DNA of 64,000 nt from Pseudoalteromonas piscicida (GTDB taxonomy: Bacteria; Pseudomonadota; Gammaproteobacteria; Enterobacterales; Alteromonadaceae): assembly GCF_002744175.1 (NCBI RefSeq), contig NZ_NKHF01000008.1:62001-126000 (forward strand), written 5' to 3'. Numbering within the stretch: position 1 is the stretch's first letter; every line of letters begins with the position of its first letter. Of the stretch, positions 1-8,622 are shown piece after piece. Made by a program: the position numbers and the translations under genes. Below the pieces are notes generated by a model. It searched no databases and was not told where the DNA came from. It was given only the letters and a program-made list of their open reading frames with translations.

Positions 1-200
1 GTCCACAATCTCTGTACAGAAATAATCGTGAAAACATTGGCTTATAAGCTAAGCTTAGCATTTTGGCTGCAACATCTTAATTACGCTGAAATATCAGGCT
101 AAACCTTGCGTTAAATCAAGGTAATTTACTCTTTTTATTTCTTTTTAATTACAGTAGATTGTCAGCGCCGTTAGCAATTTTTTAGAGAAGTATAATAATT

Positions 201-1547
201 ATGAGCAATGTCCGAGGAGAGTTCAGCTCTCGCTTTGGTTTTATTATGGCTGCCGCAGGTTCGGCGGTCGGACTAGGAAACATTTGGGGGTTCCCAACAC
301 AAACCGCTTCAAATGGCGGTGCTGCGTTTGTTTTCGTGTATCTCGCCTTGGCCTTTTGCTTAGCGTATCCTGCTTTGATGGCTGAGCTGGTTATTGGCCG
401 CCATGGTCAAGCGAATGCGGTGTCTTCACTACGTAAGTTAACCAATACCGCGTGGCAGAGTAAACTGGCGTTTGTCGTTGGTTTTGGCGGAATAATTTGC
501 GCAGGTCTTATTTTAAGCTTTTATGCTATTGTTGCTGGGTGGATGTTTAGTGCAACCCTTGAACCTATTGCAGAGGTTGCAAGCCTAACGCAGACACAAA
601 CTTGGCTCGCAGACTCTTCAATGTCTCGCAATATCGCCTTTACGGCAGCCTTTATTGCACTAACTGTGCTTATCATTAGCAAAGGTGTTGAAAACGGTAT
701 TGAAAAGTGGTCAAAGCGTTTAATGCCAGCTCTTATCGGTATTTTATTTTCCTTGATAGCGTATGTGTTGACGCAAGACGGTGCAGTGGCAGGATTAAAA
801 GTTTATTTAGTCCCCGATTTTTCTTCACTACTCAACCCACAACTACTTGTTGATGCGTTAGGACAAGCATTTTTCTCTCTCTCGCTTGGCACCAGTGTCA
901 TGATTATTTATGGCTCGTATATCAGTAAAAGAGAAAACTTGGTGTCCCTTGGTGCTATGGTTACCCTGATTGATGTATTTATCGCATTTGTTGCTGGATT
1001 GCTGATCATCCCAGCGATGTATGTAGCACAAGCTCAAGGGGTTGAAATTTTTGCTGCTGACGGTTCGCTGTTAAATGAAGATACGCTTGTTTTTCAAGTC
1101 TTGCCTGCGCTTTTCGATAGCATGGGCAGCATTGGTTTGCTGGTAAGCTTTGCATTTTTCGCGCTGATGAGTATTGCCGCACTCACTTCTTCTATTTCAA
1201 TGTTAGAAGCACCGGTATCTTATGCGGTTGAGCGATTTGCGTTAGGTCGCGTGCAAGCTACTTGGATCATCGGCGCCCTAATTACTGCCGTAAGTTTAAC
1301 TATTCTAGTCAATATCGAGACACTATTTGGTTTTACCGTGAGCCTTACTACTAAGTTTGGTCAGCCGCTACTTGGTATGTTGTGCTGTGTGTTCGTTGGT
1401 TGGATTTGGCATCGAGCGAAGTTACTTAAAGAAATTGAATCTGGCTGCCCTGATGTGGCAGGAAGCTTTTTCTGGAAAGTCTGGCCTTGGTATATCCGCT
1501 TTGTGTGTCCAATTGCGATTGCCGCTGTATTTCTCAACTCGCTTTAA
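201..1547 (+). CDS. Sodium-dependent transporter, NSS/SNF family
   Basis: This is a 448-residue inner-membrane protein with about 11 hydrophobic helices, the usual size for bacterial neurotransmitter:sodium symporters. The N-terminus carries the family signature in TM1 (GSAVGLGNIWGFP, about residues 20-32), the unwound segment that binds sodium and substrate in LeuT-type folds. Family members import amino acids or related amines with Na+, but the substrate cannot be told from the sequence. The ATG follows an AGAGAAG-like ribosome site about 11 bases upstream. It is a single gene, followed by a hairpin at 1560-1578 and a convergent acetyltransferase gene. Confidence 0.93.
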   Translation: MSNVRGEFSSRFGFIMAAAGSAVGLGNIWGFPTQTASNGGAAFVFVYLALAFCLAYPALMAELVIGRHGQANAVSSLRKLTNTAWQSKLAFVVGFGGIICAGLILSFYAIVAGWMFSATLEPIAEVASLTQTQTWLADSSMSRNIAFTAAFIALTVLIISKGVENGIEKWSKRLMPALIGILFSLIAYVLTQDGAVAGLKVYLVPDFSSLLNPQLLVDALGQAFFSLSLGTSVMIIYGSYISKRENLVSLGAMVTLIDVFIAFVAGLLIIPAMYVAQAQGVEIFAADGSLLNEDTLVFQVLPALFDSMGSIGLLVSFAFFALMSIAALTSSISMLEAPVSYAVERFALGRVQATWIIGALITAVSLTILVNIETLFGFTVSLTTKFGQPLLGMLCCVFVGWIWHRAKLLKEIESGCPDVAGSFFWKVWPWYIRFVCPIAIAAVFLNSL

Positions 1548-1559
1548 CACGCTATAATA

Positions 1560-1578
1560 GAGGCAAGTAACTTGCCTC
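1560..1578 (+). terminator. Hairpin after the NSS transporter gene
   Basis: GAGGCAAG pairs with CTTGCCTC across a 3-base loop and is followed by CTTTAT. It starts 13 bases after the transporter stop. The T-tract is short, so this is a weak terminator candidate. Confidence 0.5.
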
Positions 1579-1598
1579 CTTTATACCAATTTACTTAA

Positions 1599-2066
1599 TT
1601 AAATTTGAGGTAAAGTGGTATTGCTCTTTGCTAACAACATATCCTGATGGGGGATCCCATCTTCCAGATATTCTTCTCCTTGCTTAATAAAACCAAGGCT
1701 TGAATAAAACTTATCAAGATAACACTGCGCGGAAATAATCAAACGTTGGTGAGGTATTTTGGATTCACAACAAGTGATTGCTCGTGTCATCAACTCGTGC
1801 GCAATCCCTTTTCCACGAAGTTTTGGTGATACAATAACTCGCCCTATTGACGCGACATCATCAGATTTACGGTAACAGCGCGCATAAGCTACTATCTCTG
1901 TATCTTGTTGCAAAAACAGATGCTGCGTGTCTTCTGCACGGTCGATATCATCAACCTCAGGGTAAGGACAGGCCTGCTCTACCACAAAAACATCCACTCT
2001 TAACTTGAGGATTGCGAACAGTTCATCTTTACTGAGCGCATCGTAGTCTTTTAGTTGCCAATTCAT
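1599..2066 (-). CDS. elaA: ElaA-like GNAT family N-acetyltransferase
   Basis: This 155-residue cytoplasmic protein has the ElaA pattern: an N-terminal stretch with LFAILKLRVDVFVVEQ and CPYPEVDDID, then the GNAT acetyl-CoA loop IGRVIVSPKLRGKGIAHELM (about residues 73-92) and a C-terminal SLGF strand. The family transfers acetyl groups from acetyl-CoA, but the physiological acceptor of ElaA proteins is not established. The ATG has a GAGAAG site just upstream. It lies downstream of the Spo0M-like gene on the same strand but is separated from it by a terminator, so it is probably transcribed separately. Its last codons fall in an AT-rich stretch bounded by ATACCA and TGGTAT. Confidence 0.88.
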   Translation of the reverse strand: MNWQLKDYDALSKDELFAILKLRVDVFVVEQACPYPEVDDIDRAEDTQHLFLQQDTEIVAYARCYRKSDDVASIGRVIVSPKLRGKGIAHELMTRAITCCESKIPHQRLIISAQCYLDKFYSSLGFIKQGEEYLEDGIPHQDMLLAKSNTTLPQI

Positions 2067-2113
2067 AGTCTTCTCTATTTGTTGTAGATAATAAACCTAG
2101 CTGGTGTGTTAAA

Positions 2114-2143
2114 CAAAAATGCCCAGGCTAAGCTGGGCATTTT
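2114..2143 (-). terminator. Rho-independent terminator of the Spo0M-like gene
   Basis: On the minus strand a 9-bp stem (AATGCCCAG with CTGGGCATT) and a 6-base loop are followed by a run of T. It sits between the Spo0M-like stop and the elaA start. Confidence 0.8.
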
Positions 2144-2159
2144 CCACATCTCAAGTGAG

Positions 2160-2903
2160 TTATGAGAATAGCCGCTCCAGCTGATCACAAAGCTGAGAAA
2201 TGTTAACGTGATCGTGTTCTATCGTCAGATCAACGTACCCATCTCCTCGAAATGCTCTATCCAGCTCAATTAATACATGCGTTCGGTGCGCCTCCGGTAC
2301 GAAAGAAAGCTCGATTTCCTGAAGACCAAACAACGCACGAGTATTGGGTCGGTATTCTAGCTCTTGATAACAACCAGAAACTGATTGAAATTCAGATGCC
2401 CGTAAGTAGCCCTTTTCTACATCAGCTTTTACTAAATGAAAACCTAATCGCTCCATCGCCGTCATGCATGCTTTTACCGCTTCATTTGGGTAAATGTGTA
2501 ACGCGTCTTTATCAGATGGATCGAGTGCTAAGTCTATATCTAGCCCGGTTTCAATCCATACATGACAACGATTAAACCCTGCGTTTATCTCTGTAATAGG
2601 TGTTTCAGAGTGAAGTCTGGCTTCGAAAGGGATCACTTTTTGTTCGCCAGGCGCAATTGTGAAAGTGCCACCGACACGCCAGCGGTCAATAACGTGATTA
2701 GTAAAATATTCGCCGTCTTCTCCTTCAACTTTAACTCTAGTCATGAGCGCAAGCTCAAGCCCACTCACCTCTTGGCTAACATCGCCACCCTTTACGACTA
2801 TTTGCGCTTGAAACTTTTGTCCCGGGTGCAAATGTTCTGTCTCTAATACAGTATCTACTTTTGCCGCACCGATACCGACTGATGCTAGGATCTTTTTAAA
2901 CAT
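2160..2903 (-). CDS. Spo0M-like (SpoOM) family protein
   Basis: This is a 247-residue arrestin-like protein of the sporulation-control Spo0M family, which is widespread outside spore formers. It begins MFKKILASVGIGAAKVDT, followed by the family's VKGG and EVSGLELALMTR segments. In Bacillus, Spo0M is a soluble beta-sandwich protein linked to sporulation and the cytoskeleton; its role in gammaproteobacteria is unknown. I chose the ATG at 2903 rather than an upstream in-frame start because an AGGAGA site lies about 5 bases before it and the family starts at MFKK. It is divergent from the Kef-type gene and followed by a good terminator. Confidence 0.88.
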   Translation of the reverse strand: MFKKILASVGIGAAKVDTVLETEHLHPGQKFQAQIVVKGGDVSQEVSGLELALMTRVKVEGEDGEYFTNHVIDRWRVGGTFTIAPGEQKVIPFEARLHSETPITEINAGFNRCHVWIETGLDIDLALDPSDKDALHIYPNEAVKACMTAMERLGFHLVKADVEKGYLRASEFQSVSGCYQELEYRPNTRALFGLQEIELSFVPEAHRTHVLIELDRAFRGDGYVDLTIEHDHVNISQLCDQLERLFS

Positions 2904-3034
2904 TACGTCTCCTGTCCGGTATGTCCTTATCTGCATCATAACCATATTTTTTCCAACTTGTCAGCGAAAATTTATAATTTATATATCAGGAGGTTTTGAT
3001 ACACTGCTGTTATCTTGGATTAAAATTTGAAGTT

Positions 3035-4606
3035 ATGGAACTGCTCTATTTTGCTGTCGCGTTTGCATGCGGATTTTCCGTTTATCAATTAAAACTGCCA
3101 CCTTTAATTGGTTTTTTAATGGCGGGTTTCGTGTTGAACCTACTTGGCCATAAAACAACAGATCTACTTACTCAACTCGCAGACCTTGGCGTTACGCTAC
3201 TACTATTTAGTATTGGTTTAAAACTACGTGTTGGTAACCTAATCAAACCACAAGTTTGGGCCCCTGCAAGCATGCATATAGTTACCAGCACAGCTTTTTT
3301 TGCTGGCCTACTATTAATGCTAGGAGCCATGAGCCTGCCTTTATTCACCGACTTAGACTGGCAAAGTGCATTACTAGTGGGGTTTGCATTTAGCTTCTCC
3401 AGCACAGTATTTGCGGTTAAAGTACTGGAAGAACGAGGTGAAATGGCGAGCTTACACGGCAAAATATCGATTGGTATTTTAGTTATGCAGGATATTTTTG
3501 CCGTGATCTTCTTGGCTGTTAGCACAGGTAAAGCGCCAAATATCTGGGCATTGGCACTGTTGGCTATTTTGCCTTTGGTTCGCCCTGTTATGTTTTGGAT
3601 CTTAAGCCGCTCCAAGCACGGGGAATTACTGCCTTTATTTGGGTTTTTCTTCGCTTTGGTGGCAGGATACCATGCCTTTGAATTTGCGGGCCTCAAAGGA
3701 GACTTAGGCGCACTGATAATGGGTATGATCTTTGCGCCTCACAAAAAAGCAGGTGAATTATCCAAATCTCTACTTAATGTTAAAGACATCCTATTGGTTG
3801 GGTTCTTTTTAAACATTGGTTTGAACGCAACAATCACATTGGATGCCCTATTGATCGCATTCCTGCTATTGTTTGTACTACCAATCAAAGTAGCGCTTTA
3901 CTATGTGTTTACCAACATGTTTAAACTCCGTGCTCGAACATCTCTCTTAAGTGCCTTTACTCTCACTAATTACAGTGAGTTCGGCCTTATCGTGTGCGCT
4001 GTTGCATCTGCTTCAGGTGCTGTCGCGGCAGATTGGTTAGCTGTGGTTGCGATAGCGGTTTCCATCACTTTTGTAATCGCATCACCACTGAACAAACGCT
4101 CAAACGAGATTTACGTAAAATTGGAGCCGTGGCTGCTTAAATTTGAGAGTCAGGACCGCTTAGAAGAAGAGTTACCGGTGAATCTCACTGACACTAAAAT
4201 TGTTATTTTTGGTATGGGGAGAATTGGTACAGGTGCCTATGAAACCATTCAAGCTAGTTATCCAAATACGGTTGCTGGTGTAGATATTAAACCCGAAGTC
4301 GTCGAGAAGCATGTTTCTCGTGGTCGCAGAGTACTTACTGCCGATGCCACTGACCCTGATTTCTGGCAACGTGTTAACCACTCTGAAGTAGAGATGGTGA
4401 TGTTAGCAATGCCCAAACATATGCAGAATATTTATGCACTTGAACAGCTTAAAGCGTCAGGATATGAGGGACAAGTAACTGCGATTGCAAATTACCCCGA
4501 TCAGCAAAAAGAATTAGAAGAAATGGGCGTAAATTCAACCTATAACTTCTACTTAGAAGCAGGTAGTGGTTTTGCAGAGCATGTGAAAGAAAAATTATTT
4601 ACTTAA
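3035..4606 (+). CDS. Kef-type cation/proton antiporter with RCK (TrkA-N) domain
   Basis: The 523-residue protein has about 12 membrane helices (residues 1-360) typical of CPA2 antiporters, then a cytoplasmic Rossmann domain. The nucleotide-binding glycines are in IVIFGMGRIGTGAYETI (about residue 387), with an acidic VAGVDIKPE strand after it. Such proteins exchange K+ or Na+ for H+ or act as gated K+ efflux systems. It is shorter than E. coli KefB/KefC (about 600), so specificity is uncertain. The start is ambiguous: an AGGAGG at 2988-2993 lies only 2 bases before an in-frame TTG at 2996, whereas the ATG at 3035 matches where the first helix begins. It is followed by a perfect 10-bp terminator hairpin. 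Confidence 0.88.
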   Translation: MELLYFAVAFACGFSVYQLKLPPLIGFLMAGFVLNLLGHKTTDLLTQLADLGVTLLLFSIGLKLRVGNLIKPQVWAPASMHIVTSTAFFAGLLLMLGAMSLPLFTDLDWQSALLVGFAFSFSSTVFAVKVLEERGEMASLHGKISIGILVMQDIFAVIFLAVSTGKAPNIWALALLAILPLVRPVMFWILSRSKHGELLPLFGFFFALVAGYHAFEFAGLKGDLGALIMGMIFAPHKKAGELSKSLLNVKDILLVGFFLNIGLNATITLDALLIAFLLLFVLPIKVALYYVFTNMFKLRARTSLLSAFTLTNYSEFGLIVCAVASASGAVAADWLAVVAIAVSITFVIASPLNKRSNEIYVKLEPWLLKFESQDRLEEELPVNLTDTKIVIFGMGRIGTGAYETIQASYPNTVAGVDIKPEVVEKHVSRGRRVLTADATDPDFWQRVNHSEVEMVMLAMPKHMQNIYALEQLKASGYEGQVTAIANYPDQQKELEEMGVNSTYNFYLEAGSGFAEHVKEKLFT

Positions 4607-4620
4607 ATTAGATAATGGCT

Positions 4621-4655
4621 TCTCAGTACCATTATTGGTACTGAGAACTATTTTC
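4621..4655 (+). terminator. Terminator after the Kef-type antiporter
   Basis: A perfect 10-bp stem (TCTCAGTACC with GGTACTGAGA) and a 6-base loop are followed by ACTATTTTCAT. It starts 14 bases after the stop codon. The remaining bases to 4883 hold only the AT-rich leader of the next gene. Confidence 0.75.
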
Positions 4656-4883
4656 ATATTCAGATCATCATGTTACGTCTAGACGTCTATTCTATTGTTT
4701 TACTCCTCTCATTAGTCGATTTACAAAGCTTTACATCCAAGATGGTAATTTGCATCTACTTCAGAGTAAACTGACCACATCGGATAAGTCGTAAGTATCT
4801 ATTTTATGAACATAAATTGATAACTAACGGCGCAAGAACTTTTTGTCACTGGATTGTGAACACGCTATACCTTTGGGGGTTTT

Positions 4884-5174
4884 ATGATTAAGAATAAATC
4901 AAATGGTCAATTTTCTGCAGTAGTGGATGATGTCAAGGCTGCGCCTTTTTCGGACCTCCAAGATAGACTAGATGCAATTCAGGACAATGGCATGACAGCG
5001 CTGGCAATTCGGAATATTTTATTTCATAAAATGCTGGATTTACATGCCGTACCACGAGATCACTTCTTGCGAGATGAAGAAACACCATGTGCTTTTGAAG
5101 ACCCTCAGAAGCTGGTAGAAAAGCTGAATGAATTAGGCTTTGTTCGAAGTAAATCATCTTCGCGACTACACTAG
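4884..5174 (+). CDS. Hypothetical protein, 96 residues
   Basis: I do not recognise this small soluble protein. It has no signal peptide or membrane segment. The middle (FSDLQDRLDAIQDNGMTALAIRNILFHKMLDLH, residues 24-56) is predicted to be helical, and the C-terminus is basic and serine-rich. The ATG is preceded by a GGGGG run 5 bases away, a usable ribosome site. The gene stands alone with a strong hairpin directly after its stop, which supports it being a real transcription unit. Confidence 0.65.
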   Translation: MIKNKSNGQFSAVVDDVKAAPFSDLQDRLDAIQDNGMTALAIRNILFHKMLDLHAVPRDHFLRDEETPCAFEDPQKLVEKLNELGFVRSKSSSRLH

Positions 5175-5202
5175 CAAAGATTTAGGGAGCCTACTCTCCC
5201 AC

Positions 5203-5243
5203 ATAGGCTGACAATGCCCGTCGTCAGCCTATTTTCCCCTTTT
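5203..5243 (+). terminator. Terminator of the 96-residue protein gene
   Basis: A 10-bp stem (ATAGGCTGAC with GTCAGCCTAT) with a 10-base loop is followed by TTTCCCCTTTT. It lies 28 bases after the stop. Confidence 0.75.
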
Positions 5244-5313
5244 ATACCAAATGCATTAAGTAAATAAGCTATTTCATCCTTCAAATTGATTAGAGAATGA
5301 ATTCAACTGGTAT
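5244..5313. repeat. Dispersed ATACCA-ended palindromic repeat, copy 1
   Basis: This 70-bp intergenic element starts ATACCAAATGCATT and ends AATTCAACTGGTAT, so its ends are imperfect inverted repeats. Its core (CTTCAAATTGATTAGAGAAT) recurs almost exactly at 30732-30811. It has no coding capacity. It behaves like a small non-autonomous or REP-like intergenic repeat. Confidence 0.7.
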
Positions 5314-5361
5314 TTAACCTCAACCTTGAATATTAAGAACTAAATTGCATATTTAGTCACT

Positions 5362-6342
5362 TTACTGCGGTTTTAGCGGTGGGTTGCCCTTGTTCTTTTT
5401 AGGTAATATGGCTCTATAGGCCTGTTTAAACGGCTTCAAATAAATCGCGGTTAATGAGTCATGACCCGCATCATATTGACCAACACCAATGGTGATTTTG
5501 CCAGCACTAGAAGCTTTGATTAACGAGCCATACATACGATCCCAAATTGCCAGCGCAGACCCTAAGTTAGTATCAAAGTGAATAGGGTTATCACTATGAT
5601 GTACTTGATGTTGCGCAGGACTAATAAACCAGCTTTCAAGCTTATCTCCCCAACTTAGCCAAATATGCGAGTGACGCAGGTTTGAACCAAAGATATTGAA
5701 CAAAAAGACAAATGCATTAGCGCCAAAAATATCGTACATACTTAGGCTGCTGCCAAATACATAATAGCCAATTCCTACGACAATTCCCTGCGTTAACGCC
5801 ATTCGACAAGCATATAAATAACTCTCAATCGGGTGAGAGCGATAAATCGTAAATGGCGTGAGTACTTTTGCAGAATGATGCACCTTATGGAACTCCCATA
5901 GAAAGGGAATTTTATGGAGCATCAAATGTAATAGAAAACGGGTTAAGTCATCCACCAAGAACAAAAAAAGCGTAAACAAGGTAATCACCAACCACTGAGG
6001 GGCAGACAAGTGCAGCGCTGGACCAAAAACCGCTTCCAAGCCATTAGATAGCCCTAGGGCTACTGGCACCATAGTAAGTACTATAGGCGTAAACGTGGCT
6101 GCTTTTATCAATCTGTTGGTAATTAATAAACAATAGTCTAGCTTAGCACTTTGGCACCACCACACGTGCTTTGGAAATAGAAACTTAAAGAACCCTCTAC
6201 CCGTACGAACTTGTTCGGTAGCAAAGTACACCGGAATTGCCATTAAAACGGCACTAAACAAGTATGGCAAATACACTCTCTTATTGGCATCAAATAGATA
6301 GCCTGGAAGCTCGATAATGCTTTGCCATAATTGCTCTAACAT
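5362..6342 (-). CDS. Fatty acid hydroxylase / sterol desaturase family membrane protein
   Basis: This 326-residue integral membrane protein carries the histidine clusters that bind the di-iron centre of the family: HLMLH, then FHKVHH about ten residues later, and QHQVHH near the C-terminus. Members hydroxylate or desaturate lipid chains; the substrate here is unknown. The ATG at 6342 is preferred because GGAAAT precedes it and the upstream extension is not membrane-like. It is the last gene of the minus-strand run DUF4856, imelysin, TonB receptor, hydroxylase, 75 bases after the receptor stop with a strong hairpin in between, so it is probably in the same iron-linked operon. The enzyme itself would need iron. 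Confidence 0.85.
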   Translation of the reverse strand: MLEQLWQSIIELPGYLFDANKRVYLPYLFSAVLMAIPVYFATEQVRTGRGFFKFLFPKHVWWCQSAKLDYCLLITNRLIKAATFTPIVLTMVPVALGLSNGLEAVFGPALHLSAPQWLVITLFTLFLFLVDDLTRFLLHLMLHKIPFLWEFHKVHHSAKVLTPFTIYRSHPIESYLYACRMALTQGIVVGIGYYVFGSSLSMYDIFGANAFVFLFNIFGSNLRHSHIWLSWGDKLESWFISPAQHQVHHSDNPIHFDTNLGSALAIWDRMYGSLIKASSAGKITIGVGQYDAGHDSLTAIYLKPFKQAYRAILPKKNKGNPPLKPQ

Positions 6343-6383
6343 AGTTATTTCCAAAAATGTCGATATTACTAGATGTATAGATT

Positions 6384-6407
6384 TGCGGCTCTGATAGCAG
6401 AGCCGCA
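6384..6407 (-). other. Perfect hairpin between TonB receptor and hydroxylase genes
   Basis: TGCGGCTCTG and CAGAGCCGCA form a perfect 10-bp GC-rich stem with a 4-base loop. No T-run follows on the minus strand, so it is not a standard terminator. It could stabilise the upstream message or act as a processing site. Confidence 0.65.
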
Positions 6408-6417
6408 GAACCATTCA

Positions 6418-8622
6418 TTAGAACTGATATTTGTACCCGAGACTAAACTGTCTTGGTTTGCCAGGACGTGCACCATAAGGGCGACGACTAACAATTTCAG
6501 CTTCATCAAATAGGTTGTCAACTTTAGCGTAAACTTGGCCGTATTGGCCTAGTTCATAGCTTGCAGACAGGTCGACAATCGTTGAGCTAGGTACTTTTGC
6601 GCCTTCAAGCACAAGTTCAAAGTCTTCCGAACTGCGTCCTGCCGCTTCTGACATATCGCTGATGTACTTTATTGCAAGATTGATCTTCCAATCACTTGCC
6701 GCTAACCCAATATTGAATGTGGCTTGATGAGTCGGTAGGTAAGGCAACTCGTCACCGCTTTCAATATAACCCCATTGCACAAACTGGGTTGCACGCTCGT
6801 TTTGGAACTCACCTTTGGTGTAGGTGTACGTTAAGCTGTACGGGATATCCAGCTGCAAATTGAGAGGATAACGTTGGGCAAATTGCATTTCCAACCCATA
6901 CACATCAACTTCACCACCACTAAATTGTAGATCTTGCTGCGCAGTGCCACAGTTAGATTGACCACAACTTTCATTTAAGTTTTCGTAGTCATTGAAGAAG
7001 CTTACAACCTCAAATTGCGTCACGCCATCATTAAAACGGCCACCGAATTCATAGTTAACGCTTTTTTCTAGCTCAAAGTCTGGATCTTGCTGTGGCGACG
7101 AAGGAACGAACCCTTGGTGTACACCGAACAATAGGCCGGCGTCATCAGAGAGCTGATAAAAGCCGCTCAAGCTCGGGAGCCAGATCCGAGTTGTCTTATC
7201 AATCCAAACGTCGGCGTTTTTATTGTCCTGATATGACATGTCCATCAATTCACCGCGGATCCCGACCCCTAGCGTCAGCGCGTCAAGTTGTACCTTATCT
7301 TCAAGGTAAACTGACCATGCCTTGGTGTTTTCAGTATTCAGTGAAGTAAATTGTTTCGAGCCTTCTAACAGAACCGGTGTACCATTTTCCATCGCATATG
7401 CTTGCTCGAAATGTTTACGCTCAATTTCGTCTTCATGAAAACGGATCCCAGCTGCCACCTCATGAGTGAGGTTAAATAAATCGAAGCTGCTGTTAGCATC
7501 AATTTGTAAGCCTTGAGAGAAGTATTCTCGGTCGTTAGTACCCATATTTAAGAAAATGTTTGAGCCTGCTACTACTGAGTCTCTAGCCCCTGTGATCACA
7601 GCATATTCATTTTCAAATTCTTCGGGATTTGCCATGATTTTTGACAAAGAAGCACTACCCTTTGTACCAACACCATTGAGCTTTAACCAGGCGCGTTCAT
7701 AATCATTACGATAGAGCCGAGTGGTAACGTTAAAGTTATTGCCATCAAGCACATGCGATAGCATCACTTGCGTATGCTTGGTGTCCATTTCTGCAGGTTG
7801 AGAGGCAGCATAACGACGATATGGGTTCTCAGCAAAATCTGCATCGGTTAAACCAAGGTAGGTTTCATCAGACAACTCGTCGGCATAGCTAAGCTTTAAC
7901 CCAAAGGTATGGTTTAGATCACCTTGAGAAAGTTTATAATTAAACTTGGCTAGTATATCGTTCTTCTCAAACCCCGTATCGCCACCGCCATCAAGCTCTT
8001 TAAAGCCATCGGCTTGTAGATTAACCGCCTCGAATAGAAAGCCGATATTATTTACTACTGAACCGTAGTAACCGTGCGCTTTTGAATAACCATCGCTGCC
8101 AGCCGCAACATCAATACCGCCTTCTGTAAATTCTGGGACTTGGCGAGTCACTAAGTTAAGTGCGCCAGCAACAGTTTGCGGGCCATGTTTAATAGCAGAT
8201 GGACCTTTAAACACCTCAACCGCAGTCATACGAGTCGTAACAGGAAAATAATAAGCAGCCGGCGCTGAATAAGGTGCAGGACCAATTAGCACCCCGTCTT
8301 CCATTATGGTGATTTTTTTACTGCGCTCTGGCGTTACACCACGAAAACCGATGTTTGGCCTTAAGCCATAACCGTCTTCCTCACGAATATTAACGCCCGG
8401 TACATTTGCAAGAATACGATGAATATCATCGTATTCATATTCAGCTAATTGCGCTTCAGACAACAAAGTCGCCGAGCCGGCTTCTTTTCTTAGCTTATCG
8501 TGATGGCTAATGATGGAGATATGTTCAATATCTTGGTCGCTATCCGCAGCATGTGCGTATGGCATCGCCACTATCACTGCCGCCGCTAATAAGGATTTTT
8601 TCATAATCATGGGCTTAGTCAT
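6418..8622 (-). CDS. TonB-dependent outer-membrane receptor, FecA-like
   Basis: The 734-residue precursor has a signal peptide ending near AHA, a plug domain (about residues 40-160, with PGVNIREEDGYGLRPNIGFRG and VEVFKGPSAIKHGPQTVAGALN), and a 22-strand-type barrel ending in the C-terminal aromatic LGYKYQF. This is the architecture of TonB-driven ferric-siderophore and ferric-citrate receptors; the ligand is not determinable. The ATG at 8622 has AGGTGA 5 bases upstream, and the gene overlaps the stop of the imelysin-like gene by 8 bases, indicating translational coupling. A Fur-box-like site precedes the operon, which supports iron regulation. Confidence 0.92.
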   Translation of the reverse strand: MTKPMIMKKSLLAAAVIVAMPYAHAADSDQDIEHISIISHHDKLRKEAGSATLLSEAQLAEYEYDDIHRILANVPGVNIREEDGYGLRPNIGFRGVTPERSKKITIMEDGVLIGPAPYSAPAAYYFPVTTRMTAVEVFKGPSAIKHGPQTVAGALNLVTRQVPEFTEGGIDVAAGSDGYSKAHGYYGSVVNNIGFLFEAVNLQADGFKELDGGGDTGFEKNDILAKFNYKLSQGDLNHTFGLKLSYADELSDETYLGLTDADFAENPYRRYAASQPAEMDTKHTQVMLSHVLDGNNFNVTTRLYRNDYERAWLKLNGVGTKGSASLSKIMANPEEFENEYAVITGARDSVVAGSNIFLNMGTNDREYFSQGLQIDANSSFDLFNLTHEVAAGIRFHEDEIERKHFEQAYAMENGTPVLLEGSKQFTSLNTENTKAWSVYLEDKVQLDALTLGVGIRGELMDMSYQDNKNADVWIDKTTRIWLPSLSGFYQLSDDAGLLFGVHQGFVPSSPQQDPDFELEKSVNYEFGGRFNDGVTQFEVVSFFNDYENLNESCGQSNCGTAQQDLQFSGGEVDVYGLEMQFAQRYPLNLQLDIPYSLTYTYTKGEFQNERATQFVQWGYIESGDELPYLPTHQATFNIGLAASDWKINLAIKYISDMSEAAGRSSEDFELVLEGAKVPSSTIVDLSASYELGQYGQVYAKVDNLFDEAEIVSRRPYGARPGKPRQFSLGYKYQF

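Noticed and set aside
1..200. A gene or RNA at the left edge
   Set aside because: No sustained frame or stable structure; it looks like AT-rich leader sequence of the transporter gene.
1584..1621. Full third copy of the ATACCA repeat
   Set aside because: Only the ends match; the core shared by the other two copies is absent and part of it codes for the elaA C-terminus.
3172..3696. Open frame antisense to the Kef-type gene (174 codons)
   Set aside because: It is a shadow of membrane-helix codons, with no family character or start signal.
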